The notes under the pieces are model-generated. The model ran no database searches. It was not told the origin of the DNA and was given only the letters and a program-made list of their open reading frames with translations. The translations under genes and the position numbers were made by a program. A stretch of DNA of 64,000 nucleotides from Bacillota bacterium. Lineage in GTDB: Bacteria; Bacillota; Clostridia; Peptostreptococcales; Natronincolaceae. Below, piece after piece: positions 43,838 to 51,456 of this stretch; position 1 is the stretch's first letter; each line of letters starts with the position of its first letter. The stretch is taken from the NCBI GenBank assembly GCA_023387935.1, contig JAEWHG010000077.1, positions 1-64,000 on the forward strand, given 5' to 3'.

Positions 43838-44998
43838 ATGGCAAGGAAATTTAATATTTTTTTATGTATATTAACAATTGTATCTCTAGTTTCACCTATT
43901 TATAGAGCTAATGGGGAAGTACAACCTTTTGATATAAATAGCAAATCTGCGCTCTTAATGGATGCCGGCACAGGAACAGTTTTATATGAGAAAAATGCAC
44001 ATCAACAATTGCCCCCAGCTAGTGTAACTAAAATAATGACCATGCTTCTAGTAATGGAAGCAATAGATAGTAATAAAATTACACTGAACGACAAGGTTGT
44101 AATTAGTGAAAGAGCATCTAAAATGGGAGGAACTCAGCTTTATTTAGAACCAGGGGAAACGAAGACAGTAGAGGAACTAATGAAGGGAGTAGCTATAAGA
44201 TCAGCAAATGATGCATCTTTAGCACTAGGGGAATATATAGCTGGTACCGAAGAACTGTTTATACAGCAAATGAATAATCGTGCTAAGGAATTGGGTATGG
44301 AAAATACCACGTTTGTTAATACGAATGGTTTGCCAGTTGAAGGACACCTTACAACAGCATACGATATAGCTTTAATGTCTAGAGAACTACTAAAACATAA
44401 AGATGTGCATAAATGGCTCACAACATGGATGGATTCTGTAGTTGTTGGAAAAAAAAAATCAGAGCAATCATTGGTTAATACAAATAAATTGATTAATACT
44501 TACCAAGGTGCTAACGGTATAAAAACTGGGTATACAAGCGAGGCATTGCACTGTGTATCTGCTTCTGCTTCTAGAGGAAATACAACGTTCATAGCTGTAA
44601 TAATGGCTGCACCAACCTCTCCTATTAGATTTAGTGAAGCAAGCAAGCTATTAGATTATGGGTTTGCAAATTATAGTACAGTAGAAATTGTTAAAAAAGA
44701 TAAGGATATAGGAAGTGTTATATTAAATAAAGGCAAGAAAACACATGTAGATATCGTAGCTAAAGATGATTTAAATGCACTGGTTAAAAAAGGTGAAGAG
44801 GCAAGTGTTGAAAAAGAAATAGTAATTCCTGAGTCTATGAATGCACCTATATTACAAGGTGATAAAATAGGAGAGATTATCTCCAAAATTGATGGTAAGG
44901 AAATAGGAAGAATAGATATCGTATCAAAAGAAAGTGTAGAAAATGCTTCTATAGTAGATATTTTAGGTAAAATGTTTAATACCATGATGGGAAAGTAG
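43838..44998 (+). CDS. dacF: D-alanyl-D-alanine carboxypeptidase, DacF type
   Basis: 386 residues, with a signal peptide (about 1-26). Penicillin-binding protein 5 family: active Ser in PPASVTKIMTMLL (SxxK), SAND (SxN) and NGIKTGYTSEA (KTG), followed by the C-terminal beta domain (about 275-350) and an amphipathic end (VDILGKMFNTMMG) that would anchor it to the membrane. Trims peptidoglycan stem peptides. In Bacillus the homologue heads the spoIIA operon; here a terminator and scpA follow instead. Confidence 0.93.
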   Translation: MARKFNIFLCILTIVSLVSPIYRANGEVQPFDINSKSALLMDAGTGTVLYEKNAHQQLPPASVTKIMTMLLVMEAIDSNKITLNDKVVISERASKMGGTQLYLEPGETKTVEELMKGVAIRSANDASLALGEYIAGTEELFIQQMNNRAKELGMENTTFVNTNGLPVEGHLTTAYDIALMSRELLKHKDVHKWLTTWMDSVVVGKKKSEQSLVNTNKLINTYQGANGIKTGYTSEALHCVSASASRGNTTFIAVIMAAPTSPIRFSEASKLLDYGFANYSTVEIVKKDKDIGSVILNKGKKTHVDIVAKDDLNALVKKGEEASVEKEIVIPESMNAPILQGDKIGEIISKIDGKEIGRIDIVSKESVENASIVDILGKMFNTMMGK

Positions 44999-45029
44999 AG
45001 CAGTACATTTGTACTGCTCTACTTTTTCT
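44992..45029 (+). terminator. Terminator after dacF
   Basis: AAAGTAGAGCAGTAC (44992-45006) pairs perfectly with GTACTGCTCTACTTT (45011-45025), 4-base loop, T-rich end. It includes the dacF stop codon. Confidence 0.9.
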
Positions 45030-45082
45030 AAGAATATTTATATGGTATAATTATATATTATGATTAGAAGTTGGTGGATGGT

Positions 45083-45853
45083 ATGAGTTATAATGTTAAG
45101 ATTGAAGTGTTTGAGGGTCCTTTCGATTTGCTTTTTCATTTAATAGAAAAAAACAAATTAGATATTTATGATATACCTATGACAGAAATTACAGATCAAT
45201 ATATTTCCTACATAGAAGAATTGGAAGAAATGAATTTAGACATTACAAGTGAATTTTTAGTAATGGCAGCTACTCTTATTGAAATAAAGTCTAAAATGTT
45301 ATTGCCTATACAAGTAGCTGAAGATAAGCAGCTTGGAATAGAGGATATAGATCCAAGAAGTGAATTGGTTCGACGTTTATTAGAATATAGAAAATATAAG
45401 GCTGCAGCAGAGGAATTAAAAGATAAAGAACAGAGATATCAAAGAATTTATTTCAAACCAAAGGAAGAAATTATTTTTGATGAAATAGAAGAACCATTTT
45501 CTAATCTAGATTGCATTGATACGAAAGATCTATTACTAGCATTAAGGAAATGTATTGAAAAAAAATCAAAAACAGTATCTCCAGAAAAAAACATACGTGA
45601 GATGCAAAGAGATACAATTACTATTGATGATAAAATTAATACTATTCTCTCTCTGTTGAGTAGTAGTAATAAAATACTATTTCAAAATATGTTTTCAAAT
45701 TTATCCACTAAACTAGAAATAATTACTACATTTCTAGCGCTTCTTGAACTTATAAAATTAAAAAAAGTGGCTGCAAAACAAAGTACTGCATATAAAGATA
45801 TAATTATTGAACTAAGAAATACAGAAGAACAGGGAGTGGTCATTGATGGATAA
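45083..45853 (+). CDS. scpA: Segregation and condensation protein A
   Basis: 256 residues from ATG 45083, 5 bases after GGTGG. Kleisin subunit of the SMC condensin. N-terminal EGPFDLLFHLIEKNKLDIYDIPMTEITDQYISYI and the C-terminal winged helix (FSNLSTKLEIITTFLALLELIKLKKV) are typical. A TGGTATAAT extended -10 at 45043-45051 may start the transcript. Overlaps scpB by 8 bases. Confidence 0.96.
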   Translation: MSYNVKIEVFEGPFDLLFHLIEKNKLDIYDIPMTEITDQYISYIEELEEMNLDITSEFLVMAATLIEIKSKMLLPIQVAEDKQLGIEDIDPRSELVRRLLEYRKYKAAAEELKDKEQRYQRIYFKPKEEIIFDEIEEPFSNLDCIDTKDLLLALRKCIEKKSKTVSPEKNIREMQRDTITIDDKINTILSLLSSSNKILFQNMFSNLSTKLEIITTFLALLELIKLKKVAAKQSTAYKDIIIELRNTEEQGVVIDG

Positions 45854-46403
45854 GGATGAGTTGAAATCAGCAATTGAATCTATTTTGTTTGCTTGGTCAG
45901 ATCCTCTATCAGTTAAGGATTTAAGTGATGTTTTAGGTATAGAGCCTAAAGAAATAGGGATTATTTTAAAAGAAATGATGGACGAGTTTGATTATGCCAA
46001 ACGAGGCATTCAAATATTACAAATGAATGATCATTATCAGCTATCCACAAGGCCTGAGCACTATGAATATTTGCAAAAACTTTTTGTGCCTAAGCAAAAT
46101 AGAGGGCTTACCCAAGCAGCTCTAGAAACTATGGCTATTATCGCTTATAAGCAGCCTATTACCAAAACTGAAATTGAGGAAATAAGAGGTGTAAAATGTG
46201 ATAAAGCAATCAGTACACTTTTAGAGAAGGAATTGATAGAAGAGCGAGGTAGGCTTGAAAAAACAGGAAGGCCAATCATATATGGTACTACAATTAATTT
46301 TTTAAGAGTATTCAGCATAAAATCATTAGATGAACTTCCGAGTATTAATGATTTTGCTATCCCAACTGATTTAGGTGTGTTCAAAGATATTTACGATAAA
46401 TAA
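45846..46403 (+). CDS. scpB: Segregation and condensation protein B
   Basis: 185 residues from ATG 45846 inside the end of scpA, after AGGGAGTGG. Two winged-helix domains; family phrases LKSAIESILFAWSDPLSVKDL, LTQAALETMAIIAYKQPITKTEIEEIRGV and LIEERGRLEKTGRPIIYGTT. Dimer that binds ScpA and bridges the SMC heads. Its stop codon lies in the 58-bp palindrome. Confidence 0.96.
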   Translation: MDKDELKSAIESILFAWSDPLSVKDLSDVLGIEPKEIGIILKEMMDEFDYAKRGIQILQMNDHYQLSTRPEHYEYLQKLFVPKQNRGLTQAALETMAIIAYKQPITKTEIEEIRGVKCDKAISTLLEKELIEERGRLEKTGRPIIYGTTINFLRVFSIKSLDELPSINDFAIPTDLGVFKDIYDK

Positions 46404-46452
46404 AAAGAAATAAGGATAAGATTAATCTTATCCTTATTTCTTTTTATTTATC
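46395..46452. terminator. 58-bp perfect palindrome, bidirectional terminator
   Basis: Two 29-base arms (46395-46423 and 46424-46452) are exact inverses with no spacer. The left arm begins GATAAATAAAAAGAAATAAG. A and T runs flank both sides, so it can end transcripts from scpB (plus) and from the XRE-cupin gene (minus). Confidence 0.9.
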
Positions 46453-46490
46453 ATAGCAGTATTTTAAAATGATTGTATTTAATGAATTTT

Positions 46491-47030
46491 TTAGAAAGAA
46501 GGTGGATTTGAAACCCAAAGCACTGCTGCAGACTTGTTGCCGTGGTTTTCTATGTAATGTAATTGACTAGATTTAAAGTAAAAGCTTTCACCTTTTTTTA
46601 CTTTAAATTTTTTGCTTCCTAAATATATAGTAATTGCTCCCTTTAGCACATATCCAAACTCTTCACCTTTATGAGGCTCCTCAATATTACTAGTACCATT
46701 TGGCTCTAATTCTATTAAAATAGGTTCCATTGCATTTTTTTGAGCATTAGGTATAAGCCAAGAAACTCTGTGTAGTAAGTCTTCATTTATAGATTCATAG
46801 ATATCTTCTTTAGTAAATACAATTTTATCCTGTACATCTTCATTAAAAAATTTTTTTACATCAGTTCCTAATGCTTCCAAAAGATCCATTAAGGTGGCAA
46901 TAGAAGGTGATGTAATATCTCGTTCTATTTTTGAAATAAATCCTTTTGTCAAATCGCAGCGTTGAGCAAGTTCGTCCTGTGTCAGTTCATTCAAAAGGCG
47001 TAAACGTCTGATTTTTTCACCTATATCCAA
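46491..47030 (-). CDS. XRE-family regulator with cupin sensor domain
   Basis: 179 residues from a TTG start on the minus strand, preceded by GAGGTGAT. N-terminal helix-turn-helix (IGEKIRRLRLLNELTQDELAQRCDLTKGFISKIERD) and a C-terminal cupin barrel (EPHKGEEFGYVLKGAITIYLG, KKGESFYFKSSQLHYIEN). Such proteins resemble PuuR/YdcN regulators that sense small metabolites, sometimes polyamines or amino acids. It is inverted relative to scpAB and ytfIJ and has its own promoter and an operator-like repeat, so it is probably autoregulated. Target genes are not evident. Confidence 0.88.
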   Translation of the reverse strand: MDIGEKIRRLRLLNELTQDELAQRCDLTKGFISKIERDITSPSIATLMDLLEALGTDVKKFFNEDVQDKIVFTKEDIYESINEDLLHRVSWLIPNAQKNAMEPILIELEPNGTSNIEEPHKGEEFGYVLKGAITIYLGSKKFKVKKGESFYFKSSQLHYIENHGNKSAAVLWVSNPPSF

Positions 47031-47092
47031 TCTATCACCTCATTTATATGATTAAGTTAATTAAAATAACCTCTAAAATAGACTTCCTAAAA

Positions 47093-47145
47093 GTAAACTT
47101 TTTGTTTACCTATATTAAATATAAAGGTTTTAAAGAAAATGTCAA
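47093..47145 (-). promoter_or_regulatory. Promoter and operator of the XRE-cupin gene
   Basis: On the minus strand TTGACA (47145-47140), 16 bases, TATATT (47123-47118). Just downstream, GTAAAC and GTTTAC (47093-47098 and 47104-47109, plus strand) form an inverted repeat with a 5-base centre across the expected start of transcription. Confidence 0.65.
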
Positions 47146-47279
47146 TAGATTTTTGTTAAAAAATCTATATGTGTAGTAGGCATATAACTTATATAATATT
47201 AGATTTTTTGGCTAGTAGGTCTATTTTAAAAAAAAGTGGTAAAAATAGGAGTATGATAAAAATAAGGTGGCTAAGTAAA

Positions 47280-47924
47280 ATGAAGATTTTAATAATACTA
47301 GCAATTACTATTTTATGTATATTATTGTATTCCAATATCAAAGTAGAGCTTAATTATAAACGGAGTGATGGAAATGATATATTCACTATAACCATCATAG
47401 CTTTTTATGGTATATTTAGATCTAAAAAGCAAGTTCCATTTATAGATTTAGTTAAAGGATCTGATAATCTGGATGAATTAGAGATAAAAAGTGAAACTCA
47501 ATATAATTTTAAAGAAAAATCTACAGATAAATCTACAACAAACATTAATGAATTTGAAGAAATTCTAAAAAAATATAAAAAATTATATATTAAGTTTGGA
47601 AAATATATGAATCCTTTTATGAGATATATTAAGAGAAAAATAAATTTGAATAATATAAGCTGGGATACAGAAATAGGAGTGGGTGATGCTGCACAAACAG
47701 CTGTTATTACTGGAATTATATGGTCAGTAAAATCCTATGTAATTTCCTTCATATATAATAATTACAATTTATATGAAGTATTTATAAATGTAGATCCAAA
47801 TTATAATATTAAGACTCTTAAAACTTCTATTGATTGTATATTTACAATTAAACTAGGAGATATTATTAATGCAGGAATAAAAATATTAATGTTACAAGTA
47901 AAGGATGGTGAAAAAAATGAGTGA
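47280..47924 (+). CDS. ytfI: DUF2953 family membrane-anchored protein (YtfI-like)
   Basis: 214 residues from ATG 47280, 8 bases after AAGGTGG; an ATG at 47169 would add an unlikely tail. One N-terminal helix (about 2-20), then a domain with ITIIAFYGIFRSKK and, near the end, WDTEIGVGDAAQTAVITGIIWSVKSYV and CIFTIKLGDIINAGIKIL, the features of DUF2953. It is the regular partner of ytfJ in spore formers. Function unknown. Overlaps ytfJ by 8 bases. Confidence 0.85.
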   Translation: MKILIILAITILCILLYSNIKVELNYKRSDGNDIFTITIIAFYGIFRSKKQVPFIDLVKGSDNLDELEIKSETQYNFKEKSTDKSTTNINEFEEILKKYKKLYIKFGKYMNPFMRYIKRKINLNNISWDTEIGVGDAAQTAVITGIIWSVKSYVISFIYNNYNLYEVFINVDPNYNIKTLKTSIDCIFTIKLGDIINAGIKILMLQVKDGEKNE

Positions 47925-48363
47925 ACATCCAATTGAAGCACTAATGAAGACTACTATGGAAAGTATTAAAGATATGGTAGATGTAAATACAATTGTTGGA
48001 GATGCAGTGGAATCACCCGACGGTAGTGTGATCATACCTATTTCAAAAGTTTCCTTCGGATTTGCATCAGGTGGTGGTGAATATGTAGAGGTCAAAAGGA
48101 ATAAGAATGTAGAAAATACAGATAGAATAATTAAAGACAAGTTTCCTTTTGCAGGTGGCGCTGGAGCTGGAGTATCTGTACAACCTGTTGCTTTTATGGT
48201 AGTAGGAAACGGTCAAATTAAACTAATGTCTGTAGATCAAAACGCAAATTTAATTGATAATATTATTAACTCTACACCTAAGATGATTAACAGTATACAG
48301 TCTGCATTTCGTAAAGATAGTATGAAAAAAAATGAAGAGACAGAAATTATAAGCTTTGAATAG
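47917..48363 (+). CDS. ytfJ: Spore germination protein GerW/YtfJ
   Basis: 148 residues from ATG 47917, 7 bases after AAGGATGGTG. Family phrases HPIEALMKTTMESIKDMVDVN, VGDAVESPDGSVIIPISKVSFGFASGGGE, a Gly-rich GGAGAGVSVQPVAFMVV. The Bacillus homologue affects spore germination and lysozyme-type reactions. Expected in the forespore; a sporulation promoter was not identified. Confidence 0.93.
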   Translation: MSEHPIEALMKTTMESIKDMVDVNTIVGDAVESPDGSVIIPISKVSFGFASGGGEYVEVKRNKNVENTDRIIKDKFPFAGGAGAGVSVQPVAFMVVGNGQIKLMSVDQNANLIDNIINSTPKMINSIQSAFRKDSMKKNEETEIISFE

Positions 48364-48390
48364 AGGACAATATATAGTCCTCTTTTTTTG
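48362..48390 (+). terminator. Terminator after ytfJ
   Basis: AGAGGAC (48362-48368) pairs with GTCCTCT (48377-48383), 8-base loop, then TTTTTT. Confidence 0.85.
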
Positions 48391-48476
48391 AGCATTTGAA
48401 ATTCTAAGAGAAACTTAGAGTTGAGTGGACATAGAGTTTATGAGTACAAACGAACAAAGTTTATGATGAATACAAA

Positions 48477-48538
48477 AAAATCCCCTGGACCCATCTTGAG
48501 TCTTTGATTGCATTAATGGGTGGGGGGCTTATTTTTTT
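48477..48538 (+). ncRNA. Structured element, copy B (also at 37060-37120)
   Basis: Outer stem CCCC (48482-48485) with GGGG, 3-base bulge TGG, inner stem ACCCAT with ATGGGT, loop with TCTTTGATT, then CTTATTTTTTT. The T run is better than in copy A. It lies after the ytfJ terminator and before the mazG-like promoter, so it is outside both transcripts and may end a small separate RNA. Its 5-prime end is not known. Confidence 0.5.
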
Positions 48539-48556
48539 GAAAATATTAAATCAAAT

Positions 48557-48585
48557 TTGATGGAATTCGTTTAAAAAGGTATAAT
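48557..48585 (+). promoter_or_regulatory. Promoter of the MazG-like gene
   Basis: TTGATG (48557-48562), 17 bases, TATAAT (48580-48585), 35 bases before the start codon. Confidence 0.7.
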
Positions 48586-48620
48586 ATAAGAATAGGTACT
48601 AATCTAGGGGGGCGATAAAA

Positions 48621-49019
48621 ATGGACATAAGAAAAGCAATAGAAGATATCTGGGAAAATCGTAAGTATACAACCCATGATCCTAAAACAGCTATAAGTCA
48701 TTTAAATGAAGAAGTAGCAGAATCATTGAAAGCCTTAATGAAGGGTGATACAGATAAAGCGAAACGAGAACTTCAAGATGCTATGTCTTGTTTGTTTATT
48801 GCAATGAAGGTTCTAGAGGTTGATCCTATAGAAGCAGTTAATAACCAAGTAAAACAAATGCAAAAAAGAAATGATAAGATAATGATACTTAAAAATGACA
48901 AAGTAGAAATATATGTAAATGGGATGTTAAAGGGTGGATGGTCTATTTGGAGTGATGAAGATATTAAAGAAGCAGAAAAACTTGCTAAAGAATTTGGTTG
49001 TGAAATAATGTATGAATAG
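48621..49019 (+). CDS. MazG-like nucleotide pyrophosphohydrolase
   Basis: 132 residues. All-helical MazG-like domain in the first 90 residues (HLNEEVAESLKALMKGDTDKAKRELQDAMSCLFIAMKVL) with the EExxE and later E/D metal ligands. A C-terminal extension of about 45 residues (VEIYVNGMLKGGWSIWSDEDI, EAEKLAKEFG) is not part of the common domain. Probably removes pyrophosphate from an NTP or dNTP. Own promoter; the gene is monocistronic with a terminator after it. AGGGGGGCG site. Confidence 0.85.
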   Translation: MDIRKAIEDIWENRKYTTHDPKTAISHLNEEVAESLKALMKGDTDKAKRELQDAMSCLFIAMKVLEVDPIEAVNNQVKQMQKRNDKIMILKNDKVEIYVNGMLKGGWSIWSDEDIKEAEKLAKEFGCEIMYE

Positions 49020-49075
49020 TTTAATATGCTAATTTAAAATAAGGTTGTTATTTAACTAATGCAATAACTCTAAAA

Positions 49076-49131
49076 ATAAAGACAATATCTAAAATTACAA
49101 AGTAATCTTAGATATCGTCTTTATTTTTTTA
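49076..49131 (+). terminator. Terminator after the MazG-like gene
   Basis: A long imperfect stem from AAAGAC (49078-49083) to GTCTTT (49117-49122) with two A-C mismatches and loop AAA, followed by ATTTTTTT. Confidence 0.75.
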
Positions 49132-49210
49132 TGGAATGAATTTTTAATAATTGAATGCAAATACTAGTAGCATTAAAGTTATTTTAAAAATTAGGTTTGA
49201 GGTGAACTAT

Positions 49211-50326
49211 ATGTATAAAAAAAGAATATGTTTAATTTTAGCTTGTATCATGATGACTCTTAATATATCTTATGGGAATGACGATGTCAAAAATATTCAA
49301 ATAAATGGGGAGTCTGCTATAGTCATGGATGTGGAAACAGGCAGAGTTTTATATGAAAAAAATATTCATTTGAAGCTTCCTATGGCTAGTACAACTAAGA
49401 TTATGACAGCTTTGCTCGCAATTGAAAATATTCCATTAGATAAAAAAGTAAAAATAAATCAAAAAGCTGTAGGCATTGAAGGATCTTCTATCTATCTGAG
49501 AGCAAATGAAGAGGTAAAGGCTATTGATTTAATATATGGATTGATGCTAAGATCTGGAAATGATGCAGCAGAGGCTATTGCATATGAAATATCAGGCTCC
49601 ATTGAAGAATTTGCTAAATTAATGAATAATAGAGCAAAAGAACTTGGTGCAAGCAATACGAATTTTGTTAATCCACATGGATTACATGATTATAACCATT
49701 ACACTACTTCATATGATTTAGGGCTCATAACAAGAGAGGCTTTAAAAAATTCCACATTCAAAGAAGTAGTAAAAAGTAAATTTTGGACAGCGGATAGAAA
49801 TGGATATAAGCATTTTGCAAATAAGAATAAAAGCCTAGACATATGTGAAGGCGGAGATGGAGTTAAAACAGGATATACAATGAAATCTGGTAGATGCTTA
49901 GTATCATCTGCCACTAGAAATGATATGCAGTTAATTGCTGTTACCTTAAATGATTATGACTGGTTTAACACTACGAAAAAATTACTAGATGAGAGTTTTA
50001 ATACATATAGCCCCTATACTCTATTTAGTGAGAATCAAATAATCACAAGTATAAAAGTCTCAGATGGAAAAAAGAAAGAGATCTTATTAAAACCATCTAA
50101 TGAATCAATAATACCACTAAAAAAGGATGAAGAGAAAAAATTATTGACTGTACTTCATATACCTGAAGTTCTATATGCACCTTTGAAAAAAGGACAAGAA
50201 ATAGGAAGTATGACTACATATTTAGATGGCAAAATAGTTAATAAGACAGATCTTATTGCGAGTGAAACTATAGAGAAGCAAAGTTTTAAGGATAAGATAA
50301 GAGATTTTTTTAAAAAAGAAAAATAG
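49211..50326 (+). CDS. D-alanyl-D-alanine carboxypeptidase, second copy
   Basis: 371 residues from ATG 49211, 6 bases after GAGGTG. Signal peptide (MYKKRICLILACIMMTLN...), active Ser in PMASTTKIMTALL, SGND, and GGDGVKTGYTMKSGR. The C-terminal beta domain and a basic amphipathic end (KDKIRDFFKKEK) resemble DacB/DacF enzymes. Paralogue of the dacF gene at 43838. Sporulation-type DacB proteins act on spore cortex, but this assignment is not certain. Confidence 0.92.
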   Translation: MYKKRICLILACIMMTLNISYGNDDVKNIQINGESAIVMDVETGRVLYEKNIHLKLPMASTTKIMTALLAIENIPLDKKVKINQKAVGIEGSSIYLRANEEVKAIDLIYGLMLRSGNDAAEAIAYEISGSIEEFAKLMNNRAKELGASNTNFVNPHGLHDYNHYTTSYDLGLITREALKNSTFKEVVKSKFWTADRNGYKHFANKNKSLDICEGGDGVKTGYTMKSGRCLVSSATRNDMQLIAVTLNDYDWFNTTKKLLDESFNTYSPYTLFSENQIITSIKVSDGKKKEILLKPSNESIIPLKKDEEKKLLTVLHIPEVLYAPLKKGQEIGSMTTYLDGKIVNKTDLIASETIEKQSFKDKIRDFFKKEK

Positions 50327-50345
50327 ATCATAGTAATAAGTATAA

Positions 50346-50381
50346 AGTCTCCAATCATGCGTGTATGGTTGGAGATTTTGT
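50346..50381 (+). terminator. Terminator after the second carboxypeptidase gene
   Basis: TCTCCAATCAT (50348-50358) pairs with ATGGTTGGAGA (50365-50375) with one wobble, then TTTTG. Confidence 0.75.
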
Positions 50382-50389
50382 ATTTATTG

Positions 50390-50419
50390 CTAATAAAATT
50401 AGTAACATAATTTTATTAG
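50390..50419. repeat. Inverted repeat upstream of the flavoprotein pair
   Basis: CTAATAAAATTA (50390-50401) and TAATTTTATTAG (50408-50419), 6-base centre. No T run follows. A possible operator for the gene at 50511. Confidence 0.45.
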
Positions 50420-50510
50420 AAAAATATGCTAGTAATATGGTAAAAGTTATAATTTTTTATATTTTATATAACTTGGCACATTAAATGAATTCGGAGGAGG
50501 GGTTGTATAT

Positions 50511-51437
50511 ATGAGCATTAGAGAATTGCAATGTGTTGATGCAGGTAGCGAATATTGTCCATGTTCTTTGGCAGAAGAAAATAATTGCATTATATGTACT
50601 CAATTACAAGGAAAAAGTTTCTGTGATTGTAATTGGATGGGTGTATGTATCTACAATGATTTTTATTTTTTGGATAATAAAAGAAAAGATACTCGTGAGC
50701 CTGAAGAAGTACCAATAGTAAATAGCAAAATTATAGATGATATTATTATTCTAACATTAAAGGTTAATAAATACATGGCTAGAGTATTAAAGCAGCCAGG
50801 ATCCTATATTTTTATACGAGATAAACATAGCAATCATTATTTTGATATTCCTATATCTATTATGGATTGTGATGAAGAAGAATCTACAATAAAAATTGCT
50901 ATAGAGGTACGCGGAGTAAAAACTAAAAAAATTCTTAAGCATGGAGATAGTTTAATCATTAGAGGCCCATTTTGGGGTGGAATATTTGGTTTAAATAATC
51001 TTAAAACAACTAAGGATTCTAAATGCTTAGTTTTAGTTAGAGGTGTTGCTCAAGCACCTGCTATATTGGCTATAAAGCAATTATTAAAAAATAATAATGA
51101 TTTAGACATTGTTGTTAATAAGCGCCAAAACGAATATAACTTCATTAATGAATATTTCAATATAGACTCCATAAGAGAAGTGGATATGGCATCTGATGAA
51201 GTAGGGCTTTTATGTAGAGAATTAATGGAAGAAAATAATTATACCCTAGTATTTATAGGTGGTTCCGATAACTTGCAACGTAAAATAATCAAAGAAGTTG
51301 AAGGCTGGAATAATGTTAAGTTTGTTACAACGAATAATAATTCAATATGTTGTGGAGAAGGAATTTGCGGAGCTTGTTCAAAAAAAGATGAATCTGGAAT
51401 ATGGATAAAAACCTGTAAAGCTCAAAGAGTAGATTAA
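50511..51437 (+). CDS. PyrK-like NAD(P)H/FAD/2Fe-2S oxidoreductase subunit
   Basis: 308 residues. The fold resembles ferredoxin-NADP reductase and dihydroorotate dehydrogenase electron-transfer subunit: RGVKTKKILKHGDSLIIRGPFWGG, VLVRGVAQAPAILAI, TLVFIGGSDNLQRK. The C-terminal cysteine cluster SICCGEGICGACSKKD...CKAQ is a PyrK-type 2Fe-2S site. Unusually the N-terminus is also Cys-rich (CVDAGSEYCPC, CIICTQ, CDCNWMGVC), suggesting another metal centre. The next gene is a flavoprotein, probably its partner. Substrate unknown. Confidence 0.78.
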   Translation: MSIRELQCVDAGSEYCPCSLAEENNCIICTQLQGKSFCDCNWMGVCIYNDFYFLDNKRKDTREPEEVPIVNSKIIDDIIILTLKVNKYMARVLKQPGSYIFIRDKHSNHYFDIPISIMDCDEEESTIKIAIEVRGVKTKKILKHGDSLIIRGPFWGGIFGLNNLKTTKDSKCLVLVRGVAQAPAILAIKQLLKNNNDLDIVVNKRQNEYNFINEYFNIDSIREVDMASDEVGLLCRELMEENNYTLVFIGGSDNLQRKIIKEVEGWNNVKFVTTNNNSICCGEGICGACSKKDESGIWIKTCKAQRVD

Positions 51438-51456
51438 TCAGAAAGGGGGATTTTAA

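Noticed and set aside
50533..50718. Second plus-strand frame inside the PyrK-like gene
   Set aside because: It is a shifted frame of the same sequence with no start signal; the main frame contains the family motifs.
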